The position numbers and the translations under genes are program-made. DNA of 64,000 nt from Epiperipatus broadwayi. Its lineage: Eukaryota; Onychophora; Udeonychophora; Euonychophora; Peripatidae. The stretch is from contig JAQFVV010006197.1 of assembly GCA_028023455.1 (NCBI GenBank), positions 18,473,254 to 18,537,253 of the forward strand, given 5' to 3'. The notes below the pieces were generated by a model. That model was not told the DNA's origin. It saw only the letters and a list, made by a program, of their open reading frames with translations, and did no database searches. The stretch's first letter is position 1; each line of letters begins with the position of its first letter. This document shows positions 37,743-49,024 of the stretch, one piece after another.

Positions 37743-38399
37743 AATTAAAATTTTATGGCCTTAATAAAAATGTTAATACTTAACTAGTGTCTAAGGTTTG
37801 TTTTGCATTGGATCATTCAAGTTCTTTACCTTCCCCTTTCTTCTTTTAAAAGGTTATAAAGTCTATTTACTTTAGCTGTTCTCTCAACCATATTTCTAAT
37901 TCTTTAGACTATTGCTTTATCTCTAGCCTCATAGTGAAGTGAGATTTATATATGGGTCTCTTTTAATGATGGTTACATGGTATGAAATCAACTGATGATC
38001 TGTCCCTATGTTATAGAAGGCACAGTCAACTTGCTAGCCTTAATCCTGCTCCTTGAGGCTTATTGGATTTTCTCTAAGGACTAGATAAATATTGGAGTGT
38101 CCATCACTCTGTATAGACCAGCTCCTAAATCTTAGTTGACTCTAAGCATCCCAGTAATTGTTTTTTGCAATCACCTGGGCACACTCTCATCATAAATTTA
38201 ATGAACCCATTTTTTGAATGTTATCTTACTTTTTTTCACTGTAACTGAAAACTATACCCATCATTTAATTTACTTATCACTTCAGCCTTTCATCTGTGAT
38301 AACTCTGATTGACCAAGTTTTCAGGAATTATGTCTCTTTAACTTCCCCTTCTATCTCTATATAAAATGCATTAGGACAAGACTGTCTTACAATAGTAAA

Positions 38400-39165
38400 T
38401 GGCCCCCTATACTGTCAATAAAACTTGATATTTATTTTCCAGTGGTTTGCTTACATAGGGTGTTTTGGTGAATACTTTGTCCTCTATCTTGAAGTTGTGA
38501 GTACTCTTTCCTCCTTTCTGCTTTGTTGGTCAGCTGTTCATGTCCTTTTAAAATGTCCGTCTGTTTCAAAATTGGTACATGTAATTGCAGATTGATATTT
38601 CTCAAATATGGGACTAGGCTACTTGAAGTATACTCTGATGGGCATGAATCCAATTAATTCATTCATGCTCCAATTGATATAGTTGACTACACACTCTGTT
38701 TGCTTTACCTATTCCCTTGTGCTTATCCTCCAGGTAAGTCCTGAACAAACATCCAAGCTCCCACATTACACATTCGCAAGGGTTCAACTGTGGATTCCTA
38801 ATGGATGAAGCAGACATTTTAGCTGAGATTTCTCATTTTTTAGATAGAAAAGGCATGCCATGGTCTGTTAATATGGTCTTAGTCTTCCCTATGCTTACAA
38901 ATTGGAGGGTGTCTAAGACATTGATCATGTGTCTGGTATCAGCTTGGGGCATTGGGTAAGCTGCAGTGTATTTTGAAAAGAGATGACCAATAGGTATTTT
39001 TGTTTGTTGAATCAAGGCAATGGCCCATAATAACCAATTGCCAAGATCTCATTGTCTTTTTAGGAATAGATTTCAATACATTACTATAATTTTGTTTTAC
39101 TGGCTTGGTTCGTAGGCATACTAGACAATCTTGAAGTGACTTTAAGATGTCTTTATACACCCTTG
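38400..39165 (-). pseudogene. gypsy integrase relic
   Basis: The minus strand gives DCLVCLRTKPVKQNYSNVLK (zinc-binding C..C part), then LFSKYTAAYPMPQADTRHMI (rve core around the first catalytic D) and KTILTDHGMPFLSKK (second catalytic D). After frame changes come LNPCECVMWELGCLFRTYLE (region of the catalytic E) and HVPILKQTDILK with a C-terminal basic KVFTKTPYVSKPLENKY. Several frameshifts and stops. It would have catalysed insertion of the cDNA; the (AT)n target fits the known AT preference of gypsy/17.6/297-type integrases. Confidence 0.85.
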
Positions 39166-39499
39166 GTCAGTAAAACCAAATTCTTAGTTTGTTGTTTTAT
39201 GGGTATCAAAATGTCTGTACAAACAGTGGATATATCTTATGACTGGGGTGCACAATGTTTTAGGTATTCTTACCCTCCATTCTTCCTTAACTATATTTAT
39301 TTTGTAAAATAAGACCTGGTTCTTTACTTTATAACAAGTAAGATTCTTTGGCACATTCAAAATTTTTCTCCTTTTAAAACTTTCATGATCGGTTTAAATC
39401 AGATCTTTAAATTGCAATTGGAGTAAGTTCTCTAAATTGTTTTCTACATTACTATTAGCCATCAAATTGATATTTGTAATGTAGGCATTCTCTACTGAT
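39166..39499 (-). other. gypsy pol spacer between RNase H and integrase
   Basis: Expected RNase H to integrase linker of the same element. No intact frame or distinct motif recognised. Confidence 0.5.
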
Positions 39500-40217
39500 A
39501 AATGATTATTCTGATCTACATGGGTTTAGACTAAGCAGCCAGCTACATTCTCAGATCCCTTACATTTCTGTAGCAGCAAACTCCATCTGACTAGATGATT
39601 ATTGGTTAGTTAGCTGTAGTTCAGGAATTCGAGGCTTTTGTGGCCTGAAATCACCATTACCTCTGATCCAAGCAGCATTTGTCAAAACTTTTGGAAGGCC
39701 CACACTATTGCCAGTGCTTCCTTCTCCGTAACCATATAATTTATTTGTGGACCCTTTAGGAGCTGGCTGATAAAAAAGGACACCAGGCGGGCTATCCTCT
39801 TGGATATGGGATAGTTACTCCTAATATGAACCACTTACTATCTGCCTGGACAATAAATGGTTTATTAAAATCAGGAAAGGTTTTGCTCTAAGAATCTTGT
39901 CTTAATATTCTCAAATGCCTTGTCCTATTCCTCAATCCAGTTACATCACTAATCTTTCCTGATTAGTTTTAACAGGGGTTCCATGTGGTCTGAGAACTTC
40001 TGGTAGAAGTGATTGTAAAAGTTACAGGCCTAAAAATGATCTAATTTGTTTTTTATTGGTTGGTTTAAGAAAGTTGTGAATGGCACTAATCTTCCCTGGA
40101 TGAGGCTTTATCCCATTGCAACCTACAATATAACCTAGGAAGACTATCTAGTTGGAAATTAAGGTATTCTTCTTGAAGTTAATTTTTGATTCCCTTCTTG
40201 TAGCACTCTTCAAAAAA
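39500..40217 (-). pseudogene. gypsy reverse transcriptase C-terminus and RNase H relic
   Basis: Downstream of the insertion the minus strand resumes with HLAMFFEECYKK, then VFLGYIVGCNGIKPHPGK-type thumb sequence across a frame change and FLKPTNKKQI. The RNase H block INYMVTEKEALAIVWAFQKF lies near 39.70-39.75 kb, followed by SEVMVISGHKSLEFLNYS and LVRWSLLLQK. These are diagnostic of Ty3/gypsy pol. Interrupted by stops. Confidence 0.85.
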
Positions 40218-40233
40218 ACATAGCAAGGTGTTA

Positions 40234-41085
40234 GTCAAATATCAGCCTTTCATGCTAATTGTGCAAACACTTAGCGAGTGTTAATAATAAATGAATACTT
40301 TCTCACCAATATAAGATATAGTATTTATGCAGGAATAAAAGGAATCCTCTTATTCCTATGACTCGAATGCTTACATATGAGCAAATCTGAAGTACTGGCA
40401 AAGAAAGCATGACGATGGAACAGTCACTTTAAATTATATAATGTCTGAATGAATGATGTCGGTGAAATTATCTAGAATTTACTAAATGTCATTCCAACTG
40501 AAACTTAATATGTAAATAAGCTAAGATTCAGTTGGAATGACGTTTAGTAAATTCTAGATAATTTCACCAATGTCATTCATTCAGACATTATATATAGTAA
40601 TTTAAAGTGACTGTTCCATTGTCACGCTTTCTTTGCCAGTACTTCAAATTTGCTCATATATAAGCGTTTGAGTTGTAGAAATAAGAGGATTCCTTTTATT
40701 CCTGGCATAAATATTATATCTTGTATTGGTGAGAAAGTATTCATTTATTATTAACACTCGCAAAGTGTACGCCCAAATAGCGTGAAAGGCTGATATTTGA
40801 CTGTAACACCTTGCTATGTTTTTTGAAGAGTGCTACAAGAAGAGATCACGCTTTCTTTGCCAGTACTTCAGATTTGCTCATATATAAGCCTTTGAATCAT
40901 AGGAATAAGAGGATTCCTTTTATTCCAATTCCTTTTATTCCTGCATAAATACTACATCTTGTATTGGTGAGAAAGTATTCATTTATTATTAACACTCGCA
41001 AAGTGTATGCACAATTAGCGTGAAAGGCTGATATTTGACTGTAATACAATTGTTTACATACGCTATATAAAATAAATGCTTATTT
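40234..41085. mobile_element. palindromic element, family P, inserted in gypsy RT, 16-bp target duplication
   Basis: acatagcaaggtgtta flanks it at 40,218-40,233 and 41,086-41,101. The left arm (from gtcaaatatcagcc) faces a right arm ending near 40,800, with the centre near 40,510. A third partial copy (40,849-41,060) follows and alone carries the tail acgctatataaaataaatgctta. The inner right arm ends with the complement of 40,196-40,233, host gypsy sequence lying outside the element (about 40,807-40,847). So the inverted duplication captured 38 bp of flank. Confidence 0.8.
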
Positions 41086-41101
41086 ACATAGCAAGGTGTT
41101 A

Positions 41102-41640
41102 AAAATGTACAATTGTGGCAGATGAAATTATCACATCATTCACATAGTTACGATTTGATTAACCTCAGGAGATAGTCTTATCTAAGCACCTTATCAAATC
41201 AGCACTATTTATCAATCTAAAAGGCATACTATTAAACTGATATGCATAACTCTCATATCGGGGGCAGAGTATTGGTGATCATCTGGGTGGAGTTCAATTT
41301 GCCAATAGTTGGATGTTAGATCGAAAGTGGAATACACCTTGTTTCCAAATCTCATGAATAATTTGTGTATGGGCAATGGAATGTTTGTCAGGGACAGTAA
41401 TTTTGTTTAGCTGTCTGGCATCCAAACAAAATCTCATCAACCCATCTTTCTTCTTCAGTTACAACTGGATTACAAAAAGGTGACGAACATTCCCCAGTCC
41501 AGCCTTTTATTAATTTTTTAGTTATTTTTTCACATATTGGTATGGAGGATATGATTTGGATTGAAATGGTTGGTCATGCACTAATCTAATTCTCTGTTGA
41601 AACCTATCGATCACTCCTGGTATCTCGAGATCGGGTTAAA
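41102..41640 (-). pseudogene. gypsy reverse transcriptase, N-terminal part, relic
   Basis: Minus-strand blocks in order: KKDGLMRFCLDARQLNKITV, PDKHSIAHTQIIHEIWKQGV, then in a shifted frame DLTSNYWQIELHPDDHQYSA, YAYQFNSMPF, and YVNDVIISSATI at about 41,130-41,147. The catalytic YVDD is seen as YVND. The domain is cut just after this motif by the 852-bp insertion. Earlier sequence (about 41.6 kb) gives DQPFQSKSYPPYQYV, the usual run-up to the RT. Confidence 0.85.
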
Positions 41641-41769
41641 CTATTAACCACAGATTGCAGTTTTAACATGTCATCGCTTCTAAGCAAGTTGGACTCCAGG
41701 AGCATTTGGAACATTCATTGTATTACTGTTGTCACCTTCTGCAATATGTACTACTCTAGTTTCTCGTTC

Positions 41770-41965
41770 AGGTAATTTCCTCACCAAGGTGTTTCCTGTA
41801 CTTGAGGTACCACCTGACTTATAGAATGTGCCTGTGGAGGGTGATTAACTTTGATCATAAACCCCCCTGGTGATTGGACCTGTAAAGACTGTTCCCCAAC
41901 ATTATTAGCATCATCTTCCATCTCACTATCATCAGCACTATGATTCTTCAACATGACTTTTTTTT
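41770..41965 (-). pseudogene. acidic gag/protease-region fragment of the gypsy element
   Basis: The minus strand reads MLKNHSADDSEMEDDANNVG, continuing EQSLQVQSPGG.. and VNHPPQAHSISQVVPQVQET before a stop. No CCHC knuckle or DTGA protease motif was found. Position between the 5' LTR and RT makes it gag or a linker. The frame is otherwise broken. Confidence 0.45.
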
Positions 41966-42470
41966 ATCTGATAACTGTCTTTCACTTCTAAGTATCATTA
42001 AAAATTCTTTTCCAATCATTTAATTAGTCACTTGTTTTCATTTTTAAAAATCAATACATATGTATGTCATAGGATCTACTACTGTCACCTTGCCATTTAG
42101 TGTTTACTTAACTCCTTCTTGTATTACTTACTTTTATTGGTATACATGTTTTTTTAATGTATACATTTTTTTAGCCTACATTTTATACACCTATCTCAAT
42201 TCTTTTAGCTTGTTTTTATTAATTAATTATTTGTGGTTTCTGTTTATCATCATCCACATCAACTATTTTTATTTAATGTTTCATGAAATGTATCACTCTT
42301 TATGGTTGGGTGTATCAATCTGTTGCTACTCCCATAAATCTATCAGGGTTGTAGATGAATAAAGTTTAAGAGAAAAGCAAATTTCAAACAAAAAAAAAAT
42401 TATTTTTTTTTGGACATATCAGTCCACTGGCTGGACCTCTCTAGAAACTGTTGTAGTGCTACATCGAGCC
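41966..42470. other. degenerate gypsy leader or gag region
   Basis: The 100-codon plus frame at 42,060-42,362 (hydrophobic, F/Y/I-rich) lies antisense to the element and is probably chance. No gag motif visible. Confidence 0.4.
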
Positions 42471-42488
42471 CCAGAGTTGGCTGCACCA
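42471..42488 (-). other. candidate primer-binding site
   Basis: Three bases beyond the 5' LTR end (42,492) the minus strand reads TGGTGCAGCCAACTCTGG. TGG start and position fit a tRNA primer-binding site (complement of a ...CCA 3' end). The donor tRNA is not identified. Confidence 0.55.
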
Positions 42489-44738
42489 AGATGTAATAGT
42501 CTGTTTTCCACCAAAAGAGGGGAAACACATTATCTAACTGCAGTCAGATCTAGGATCTTCAGGTAGAATGCTATGAATGACACATTGATGTAACTAACCA
42601 ATAATCACATCTACCTCCAATGGGCTAGCTCTTGGTTTACTCATTAAATCTAGATACAATTCAGACTAGTTCATCCATACCTCACCCCTCTTTCAAATTT
42701 CCATTACGCCTCAATATTCAAACCCAGGGCAAATGTTGCCTTTGGTTCTCTTCAAGGGTGAATTTACTTTATGTAGCAACTAAGTTTTCATTGACCTAAT
42801 AAACATCAAACCCTGTTGCGGTGTTATATGTTATAATCTGTATGTGTGTGCATATATTTTTTTAATCAATTAAATTAATGAGTGAGTGTATGAACGAGTT
42901 TAATAAACTAGAGACCAATTTAATTTAAAACACATTAACAAATTTTATTAATAACAAATATTCAAATTCTATTCACATAGCAAAAGACGTGCTTACATGT
43001 GCCTCAAAAGACGTGCTTACATGTGCCTCATATGCATCTCTACCATTTCAATAACTAAATTATTCAGTATACCAACCCATGCCCCATGGTAGATATGCAT
43101 TAAGATACTCCCTATATACAAAGTCAATGATTAATTAAAAACAAAACAAAAAAAAAATAGAAAAGAAAAATTATTACTTCAATATTATGATGATGATTGC
43201 AAAGCTAAATAACTATTTATAAAAAATTATATCACGATGTGTCCAATAGCTCCATAATGCAATTTCTGCTGGAGAGATCTTTTTTGGGACTCCCCCCCAT
43301 GCACAAGTTGTCTAATGTGGATAAAAAAAGACTTTCATACAAGAACGTTAATCATTCACACCTAATATCTAAATGTAACAATTATTAGTTAAAACACAAA
43401 CAAGTAAGTATATGATATAAACTCTGTCCTGTCTGAGTGAATGCAAATATGGAAGAGCATCAAAAATTCTTACCTCATTCCACAGTATATGATGATGACA
43501 GAATGTCAAATCACTATGGAGGAAATCAATCTAAATTTTATTTACAAACAAAAAAAATTTCTAGCTCAATAAACCTTCACCCCTGTACTACATTGCTTCT
43601 TAGGGAATGGACTCTCCTGATTGCAAACACGCTGAAACTTCCAAGTGTTAGAATAATAAAAATAGAATTTTACAAACATATAAAGTAAAAAATAAAATAA
43701 ATTTTGATTTTGTTTCAGTCTTCCTAATTAGAGTTTATAATTTAAACATAAGTGTTTTTCATGGATACAGACCATTCTGATAATTCCTCCATAGTTGTCC
43801 ATATTCTCCAGTAATGCTTGGATAAGGCCATTTCCATTTCAGACGTCACCCTCTTTCAGGTTGCACTCGGACACTTTTTCTAGGCATTATTTATACAGGC
43901 AAGTTACAACATCATGCTTCATGGCAATTAAGACAGCACCCCAATCCTATGGCACATTTATCAAGCCAATACACATTGTTTGGTAATTTACAAAAAATAT
44001 TTAATAAATGTTCTTCAGCTTATTATTGGCACTGAATACCTTTATGCAAAGAAAAGTTTTATTTCATCCTCTATCAGTATGTGCTGGCTAGATACATTCT
44101 TTTTTCTTCTTGTTCGATTTCAGTCTTCTGTCTTGATTATTGCTATAAAATTTACTAAAGTTCATTGATTTCGCCTTGTTAAATGTTGAAGATGATTTGC
44201 ATTAATTTTCAGCACTTTAAAACCTTATACAGAATAGATGGTAACTTATGTACTATTCCTGCAATGAAGAAAAGATGCAAGGCCTTTTCACATACCTGAT
44301 AAAGTAATAATCTTGCGAATGTCAAATAAATCTTGTGATTTGAGTGTTATTTCTCATCAAAAAACGTTTTAAATGGGACAAAAACATGTTTTGCAAGGTG
44401 TCCCAAACAAAAGCTATTCTACTGCTGCCTTTTGGAATTTTGGTTGCATATTGTATTGAATTCTGCGAGTGTATAAAAATATTTTTTTTGTCTCATTAAA
44501 AAGTTTGTAGTTGAAATTTCAAATTAGTTGTTATTTAATTATGGATTTTTTTAGTGTGAATTTTTGGCTAATTTCTCATCTTTAATTTCAAGTTAGTTCT
44601 TTGTAAGTGTGAACCCCAGTTTGTGGATCCACCAAATTATGTGTTGGTCTCTCTGCATGAGCCACCAAACATTCACTGTTGAGAAAGAATTCGGCCTTGT
44701 TGATTTTTCCTCTGTGAAAAAAAAAGCCTGTCGTCAAT

Positions 44739-44925
44739 TGTCAAATAGAAATAAGACAACTAGAAATAAGGCAAAATAACAGTCATTCAAGCAGGTTTTT
44801 AAAAAAGACAATGTCTATGTAACTTCCAAATATAAATAAATAAGGCAAAAGAACAATCAGACACGTTTTTCAATATATATCACAACTGTCAAATAGAAAT
44901 AAGGCAAAATAACAGCCATCCAAGC
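44739..44925 (+). repeat. imperfect repeats inside the Merlin copy
   Basis: tcaaatagaaataaggcaaa-type units recur about four times (44,739, 44,760, 44,830, 44,887), two followed by ataacag.cat.caagca. A local expansion absent from the first Merlin copy. Confidence 0.65.
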
Positions 44926-45450
44926 ACTTTGATCACCTTTTCCTTCAGTCTAAAAACCTCTCATCACAATGATGCAATTTACACTCTTTTTTATTTGCTT
45001 ATTGAATTACTATGTTGACTTGGTTCTTACTTTTTCTCTTTTTGGCGTTACTGTTGTTGTTAATGTTCTTTCCTGTTAATTAAGAACAAAAAAAATTGCC
45101 ATTTGTTGATTTGAAAACTTACATTGTGTGGCAAAAATCCGTTTATACCATGTACTGCACAATCACGTGCTCTGTAAGTACTTCAGATGGGGAGTTGGGC
45201 CGGGGAGAATTTCCAATGGAAAAAAATCTCCATCTTGTTTCTGCAAGAAGACAATTCAAAATTGGTTATTATTTCAACTACACGAAATGTTCTACTATGA
45301 GCCAGGAAATACCATTTGTGTGTATGTAATGTTTGGTTTTAAAAACTATTTCTACATATTTTTTGAAATTGATTGAATTAAGTGTCAAAGCGTCATCTGC
45401 ATACATGTAGATTTTATATAATTTTTTTTTTCCTTTTTTAAAAATATAGA

Positions 45451-45627
45451 CCTTGTGTACTATTCCTGCAATGAAGAAAAAATACGAGGACTTTTCACAT
45501 TTGTATCAATGCATTAGTAACTTTGCAAATGGTTGCCAAAATAACATTACAAAGTTACCAGTGTATTGATACCAATGGGAAAAGGTCTCCTATCTTTTCT
45601 TCATTGTAGGAATAGTACACAAGTACC
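45451..45627. repeat. terminal hairpin of the second Merlin copy
   Basis: cttgtgtactattcctgcaatgaagaaaa ... tttgtatcaatgcattagtaactttgc faces its complement, ending tcttcattgtaggaatagtacacaag. Same unit as 26,708-26,901, so the hairpin end predates both insertions. Confidence 0.8.
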
Positions 45628-46775
45628 AAATAGATAATATCTTTGAACACATCATCTATTTTATTCCTTGTTTTAATGTTTGATATTAAGCTATTTGTTG
45701 CTTGCGGTTGTTACAACACTTAATGAAATATGAAAGAGAACGGAAATGGATTGAGTTTGTATTTATACTGAGACTTAAACATACATTGTCCAGCAAACTC
45801 ACGATTTCAATTTCATTTTCTATCATTATAGGTATCTATTGTTGCATGGATTAATGATTGTTGTTGATGTTACATAATCATGTAATAAAATTACATAGTA
45901 AAATTCTATTCTCATTTTCTAACACTTGGTTGCTTAGATATTGATTTGACCTCAAGTCATCACCACATCAACTAAATTACTATCTGATATCATGATGTCT
46001 ACACATTAACAAACAAGTCATTATTAGTATACATATATTGTAAGATTAGTATAGAATCTCATTTCCTTACATATATTATTAAATTTAAAAATATATATAT
46101 ATATTGTGTGTGTGCATGTTATGGGTGTTGGTAGGTAATATTTGTTAATAGGCAGTAATGAGAAAGTGAATATTATAAGAAATAATATAAGTTGCATTAG
46201 TCATATAGCTTAGTTTTTCTTTAAAAAAAAACAGGCCAGACATGGTTTAAAAGGTCATATCTAAGGTCAACAAATTTAGAGTCTCCAAAGCACACGTTTG
46301 CTTGAAAGAATGGGAATATATAAACAGAGACACATTTTTAATTACACACATCAATTTTAATTTTTATTATATTATCTGGCTTTTAAATTGTCAAAAGGGA
46401 AGAAATGCTTTGACACAATAGACAGAACAATTAATTTTCTTTTTAATTACTTGACCATTAATTGTCATCAGTTTTGGAATTTCTGTTTTATTTCTAAAAT
46501 GACAATTTTTTGTGAGAAACAATTTTTAATCTGGAAAGAGCTGAGGCTGCAGAAAAACTGAGACATATAAAAGAGCTGTGTGAGGAAAAGAGAGGGGTTG
46601 TTCAGTGAATTGTCAGATGGTCAGAATCAGTCATTCTCTTTTAAACTTTTTCTTCCCCTGCATTTAAAGGGAAGAGAAAAAAGCAAACATGTCAAAATCT
46701 TCTGGATGAGAGATTGAGTCCTTAAAAGATGCTGAACAGTAAAACTATTATAAAGAGAGTTGACAAATTACTACC

Positions 46776-47039
46776 TTAAAAATGGTGTTTATATATTTTG
46801 CTAGCTATAAAACAAAGAGGATGATGCATTGCTAACCTGCTATGTTTTTGTTCCCTGAGATCTCTGGCATATGAGTTGATTGGATAGTTTGTCTGTACGT
46901 TCATATATAATTCTTTAATACCCAAGGTGTTTGAAATCAACCAAGACAAAACCACATGCTGTCTCAGAATCCCCTGGCCTATTAAAGAATCATCATCTTT
47001 AAAGGAAGGGAGATGTATAAATTCCACACAGCAAGCCAC
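46776..47039 (-). other. 87-codon open frame, unknown
   Basis: Begins MACCVEFIHLPSFKDDDSL. No recognised domain. It lies inside the TG...CA insertion in a stretch slightly richer in G+C than its surroundings. Likely chance or a TE relic. Confidence 0.15.
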
Positions 47040-48009
47040 AGCTAGTCTACTAATCAGTTTTTTTTATTAAAAGCTTTCTTTTATGCTTATTAAAAGTGCC
47101 CACAATAACTTTGAAATGGTAACAAACTAAATCCAATGCAGTCCGAAATTACATACAAGTCAGTCTGTTGTTTGAACCTAGGACTTTAGTAAGAACTGAA
47201 AATGGATGGTAATTTTGAAATTTTATTAATTCTTTCTTTTTACTTATTAAAAGAAATCATGAGACTCTTTCTATAGTCAAAAATCTTTTTTTTCTTTTAA
47301 TACATAAACATTAAAAGTTTGTTTGTTGATTGTATTATTAGTTACCATTACTGCATAACAACACGCACCTACATTTTGAATTATTAAAATTAATGTTTCA
47401 TTATCATTGAATATTTCTTTTTTATATATTGTAGTGACAATATGTCTTTTATTATTGTCATTTATTGAGTTAAGAGTACTTGAGCCATTTGTTAATATCT
47501 ATTTTTATAATGTTTTTTTTTATTTATTCGCATATTTAAATTTGATATGTTGCTTTTTTTTGCTCAAGATTTAAATATTTTTTTATATATGTGATTTATG
47601 TATCAATGAATAATATGAAGGGAAACATTTTAACATAATATATATGTTGACATATCACAGGGTGTGTGCGTGAGTAACAGCGCATGAATGATTTTTATTA
47701 GTATGCATTTATAACATATATAATTAAGCTGGAAACAATATTGAATAAGCATTCAATAGAATAATTTTTTTATGTTTCAATTTAAACCAGCTTATTTTAA
47801 ATTGGTAGGGGTATACACATATATTTAATTTTATTTGGTTATACATACAGTATTAAATATTTTGTTTTAATAATGTATTTAATTGATATAATAATTGCAG
47901 TCAATTATATGATTAAATTTGTTTTATAGAAAGAAGAAAACTTAATAAATATAATTATACAGTATTTGGCTTTCGCATTCTTATTATTAGTATTATTATT
48001 TTTTTTAAT

Positions 48010-48970
48010 TTTAGCATTTAATTATAATCAGTCATCATCACTAATAAATGTTAAGCATTGGATCACAATTTACATATAATGATGTTTTGAGTAAGTAATT
48101 ATAGATTTATAACAAAAGCTAAAATTTTATGTTATAGCGATGGGTTGTGATTAAATCACCGTTTGAGATGCATTATGATCAGTCATCATCATTAATGAAC
48201 ATTAGTTAAATCACAATTTAAACATAATTGTTGTTTCAGGTAAATAGCTATCAATTTATAAGAAGTTAAATCTTGGGTTGTGAGATTAGTTATGGCTATC
48301 ATCATTGCTGATAAATATTAGTAATTAAATCACAGTTTGAGTATAATAATGTTTCAAGTAAATAACTATAAACTTATAAAGCGCTAAAATTTTATGCTGT
48401 GAGATTCGTTATGACCATCATCATCGCTGATAAATATTAATGGTTAATTCAAATTTTAAATATAATAATGTTTTAAGTAAATAAGGGTGTATAAAAAGCT
48501 AGATGTCATGCTGTGAAATTAGTTATGACCATCATCATCACTGGTAGATATTAATAATTGAGTCACATGTTAAATATAATAATGTTTTAAGTAAATAAGG
48601 GGTTTATAAAAAGCTAAAATTTTATGTTGTGAGATTAGTGCTGATCATTCATCATCACCGATAAGTATTAGTAATTAAGTCAAATTTTAAATATAATAAT
48701 GATTTAAGTAAATAAGGGTTTATCAGATATCACGTGGTGAGATTCGTTATGATCATTCATCATCACTGGTAAATATTGATGATTAAGTTATCATTTTAAA
48801 TATGTGTTTTAAGTAAATAACTATAAACTTATAAAAGACTAGATTTTAGGCTGTGAGATTCATTATGATCAGTCATCATCACTGATGAATACGAATAATT
48901 AAATCCCAGTTTAAATATAATATGGTTTTAAGTAAGTGCTTATAAGTTCATAAAAGCTACATTTGTTGTT
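48010..48970 (+). repeat. ~117-bp tandem satellite, about 8 copies
   Basis: Each unit has gttatgatcatcatcatcactgataaatatta, aattaaatca, aatataataatgttttaagtaaata and ataaaaagctaaaattttatgctgtgagatt, with variation. The catcatca block recurs near 48,033, 48,184, 48,297, 48,416, 48,531, 48,650, 48,758 and 48,873, giving spacings of 108-119 bp after a first of about 150. It sits inside the 46,039-49,891 insertion. Confidence 0.9.
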
Positions 48971-49002
48971 GCGAGTTAATTACAAAAAAAGCTGTGTCTG
49001 GA

Positions 49003-49024
49003 ATCATCATCATCATCATCACCA
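49003..49024 (+). repeat. (CAT)n microsatellite
   Basis: atcatcatcatcatcatcacc, directly after the satellite whose units carry the same triplet. Confidence 0.8.

Larger units (their letters stand above)
44240..45627 (+). mobile_element. Merlin element, second copy, internally deleted and rearranged
   Basis: The ends GGTAACTTATGTACTATTCCTGC and ...AATAGTACACAAGTACC are flanked by aatagat (44,233-44,239 and 45,629-45,635). The 5' part (44.25-44.61 kb) and 3' part (45.0-45.63 kb) match the reverse complement of the first copy. The middle (44,605-44,710) matches it in direct orientation. That middle keeps two transposase scraps: the HNLVDPQTGVH equivalent (minus strand) and the NSGCSV/MFCGL-type region. 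The internal piece is therefore inverted relative to the ends and most transposase codons are gone. Confidence 0.8.
42492..46038 (-). repeat. gypsy 5' LTR, main part, interrupted
   Basis: From TGTAATAGTCTG it parallels the 3' LTR to about gtcattattagtatacatatat at 46,038. The last ~230 bp of the LTR are found at 52,408-52,641. It contains a full Merlin insertion at 44,240-45,627 and a ~23-bp local duplication (cgtgcttacatgtgcctca twice, 42,984-43,028). The frame at 43,437-43,688 corresponds to that at 36,336-36,563 in the other LTR and is not a gene. Confidence 0.85.

Noticed and set aside
42060-42362. 100-codon hydrophobic plus frame
   Set aside because: Antisense to the gypsy internal region, AT-driven, no recognisable membrane-protein family.
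45096-45376. Two overlapping plus frames of 77 and 82 codons
   Set aside because: They lie in the non-coding 3' part of the Merlin element, and the matching region of the other copy is not open.
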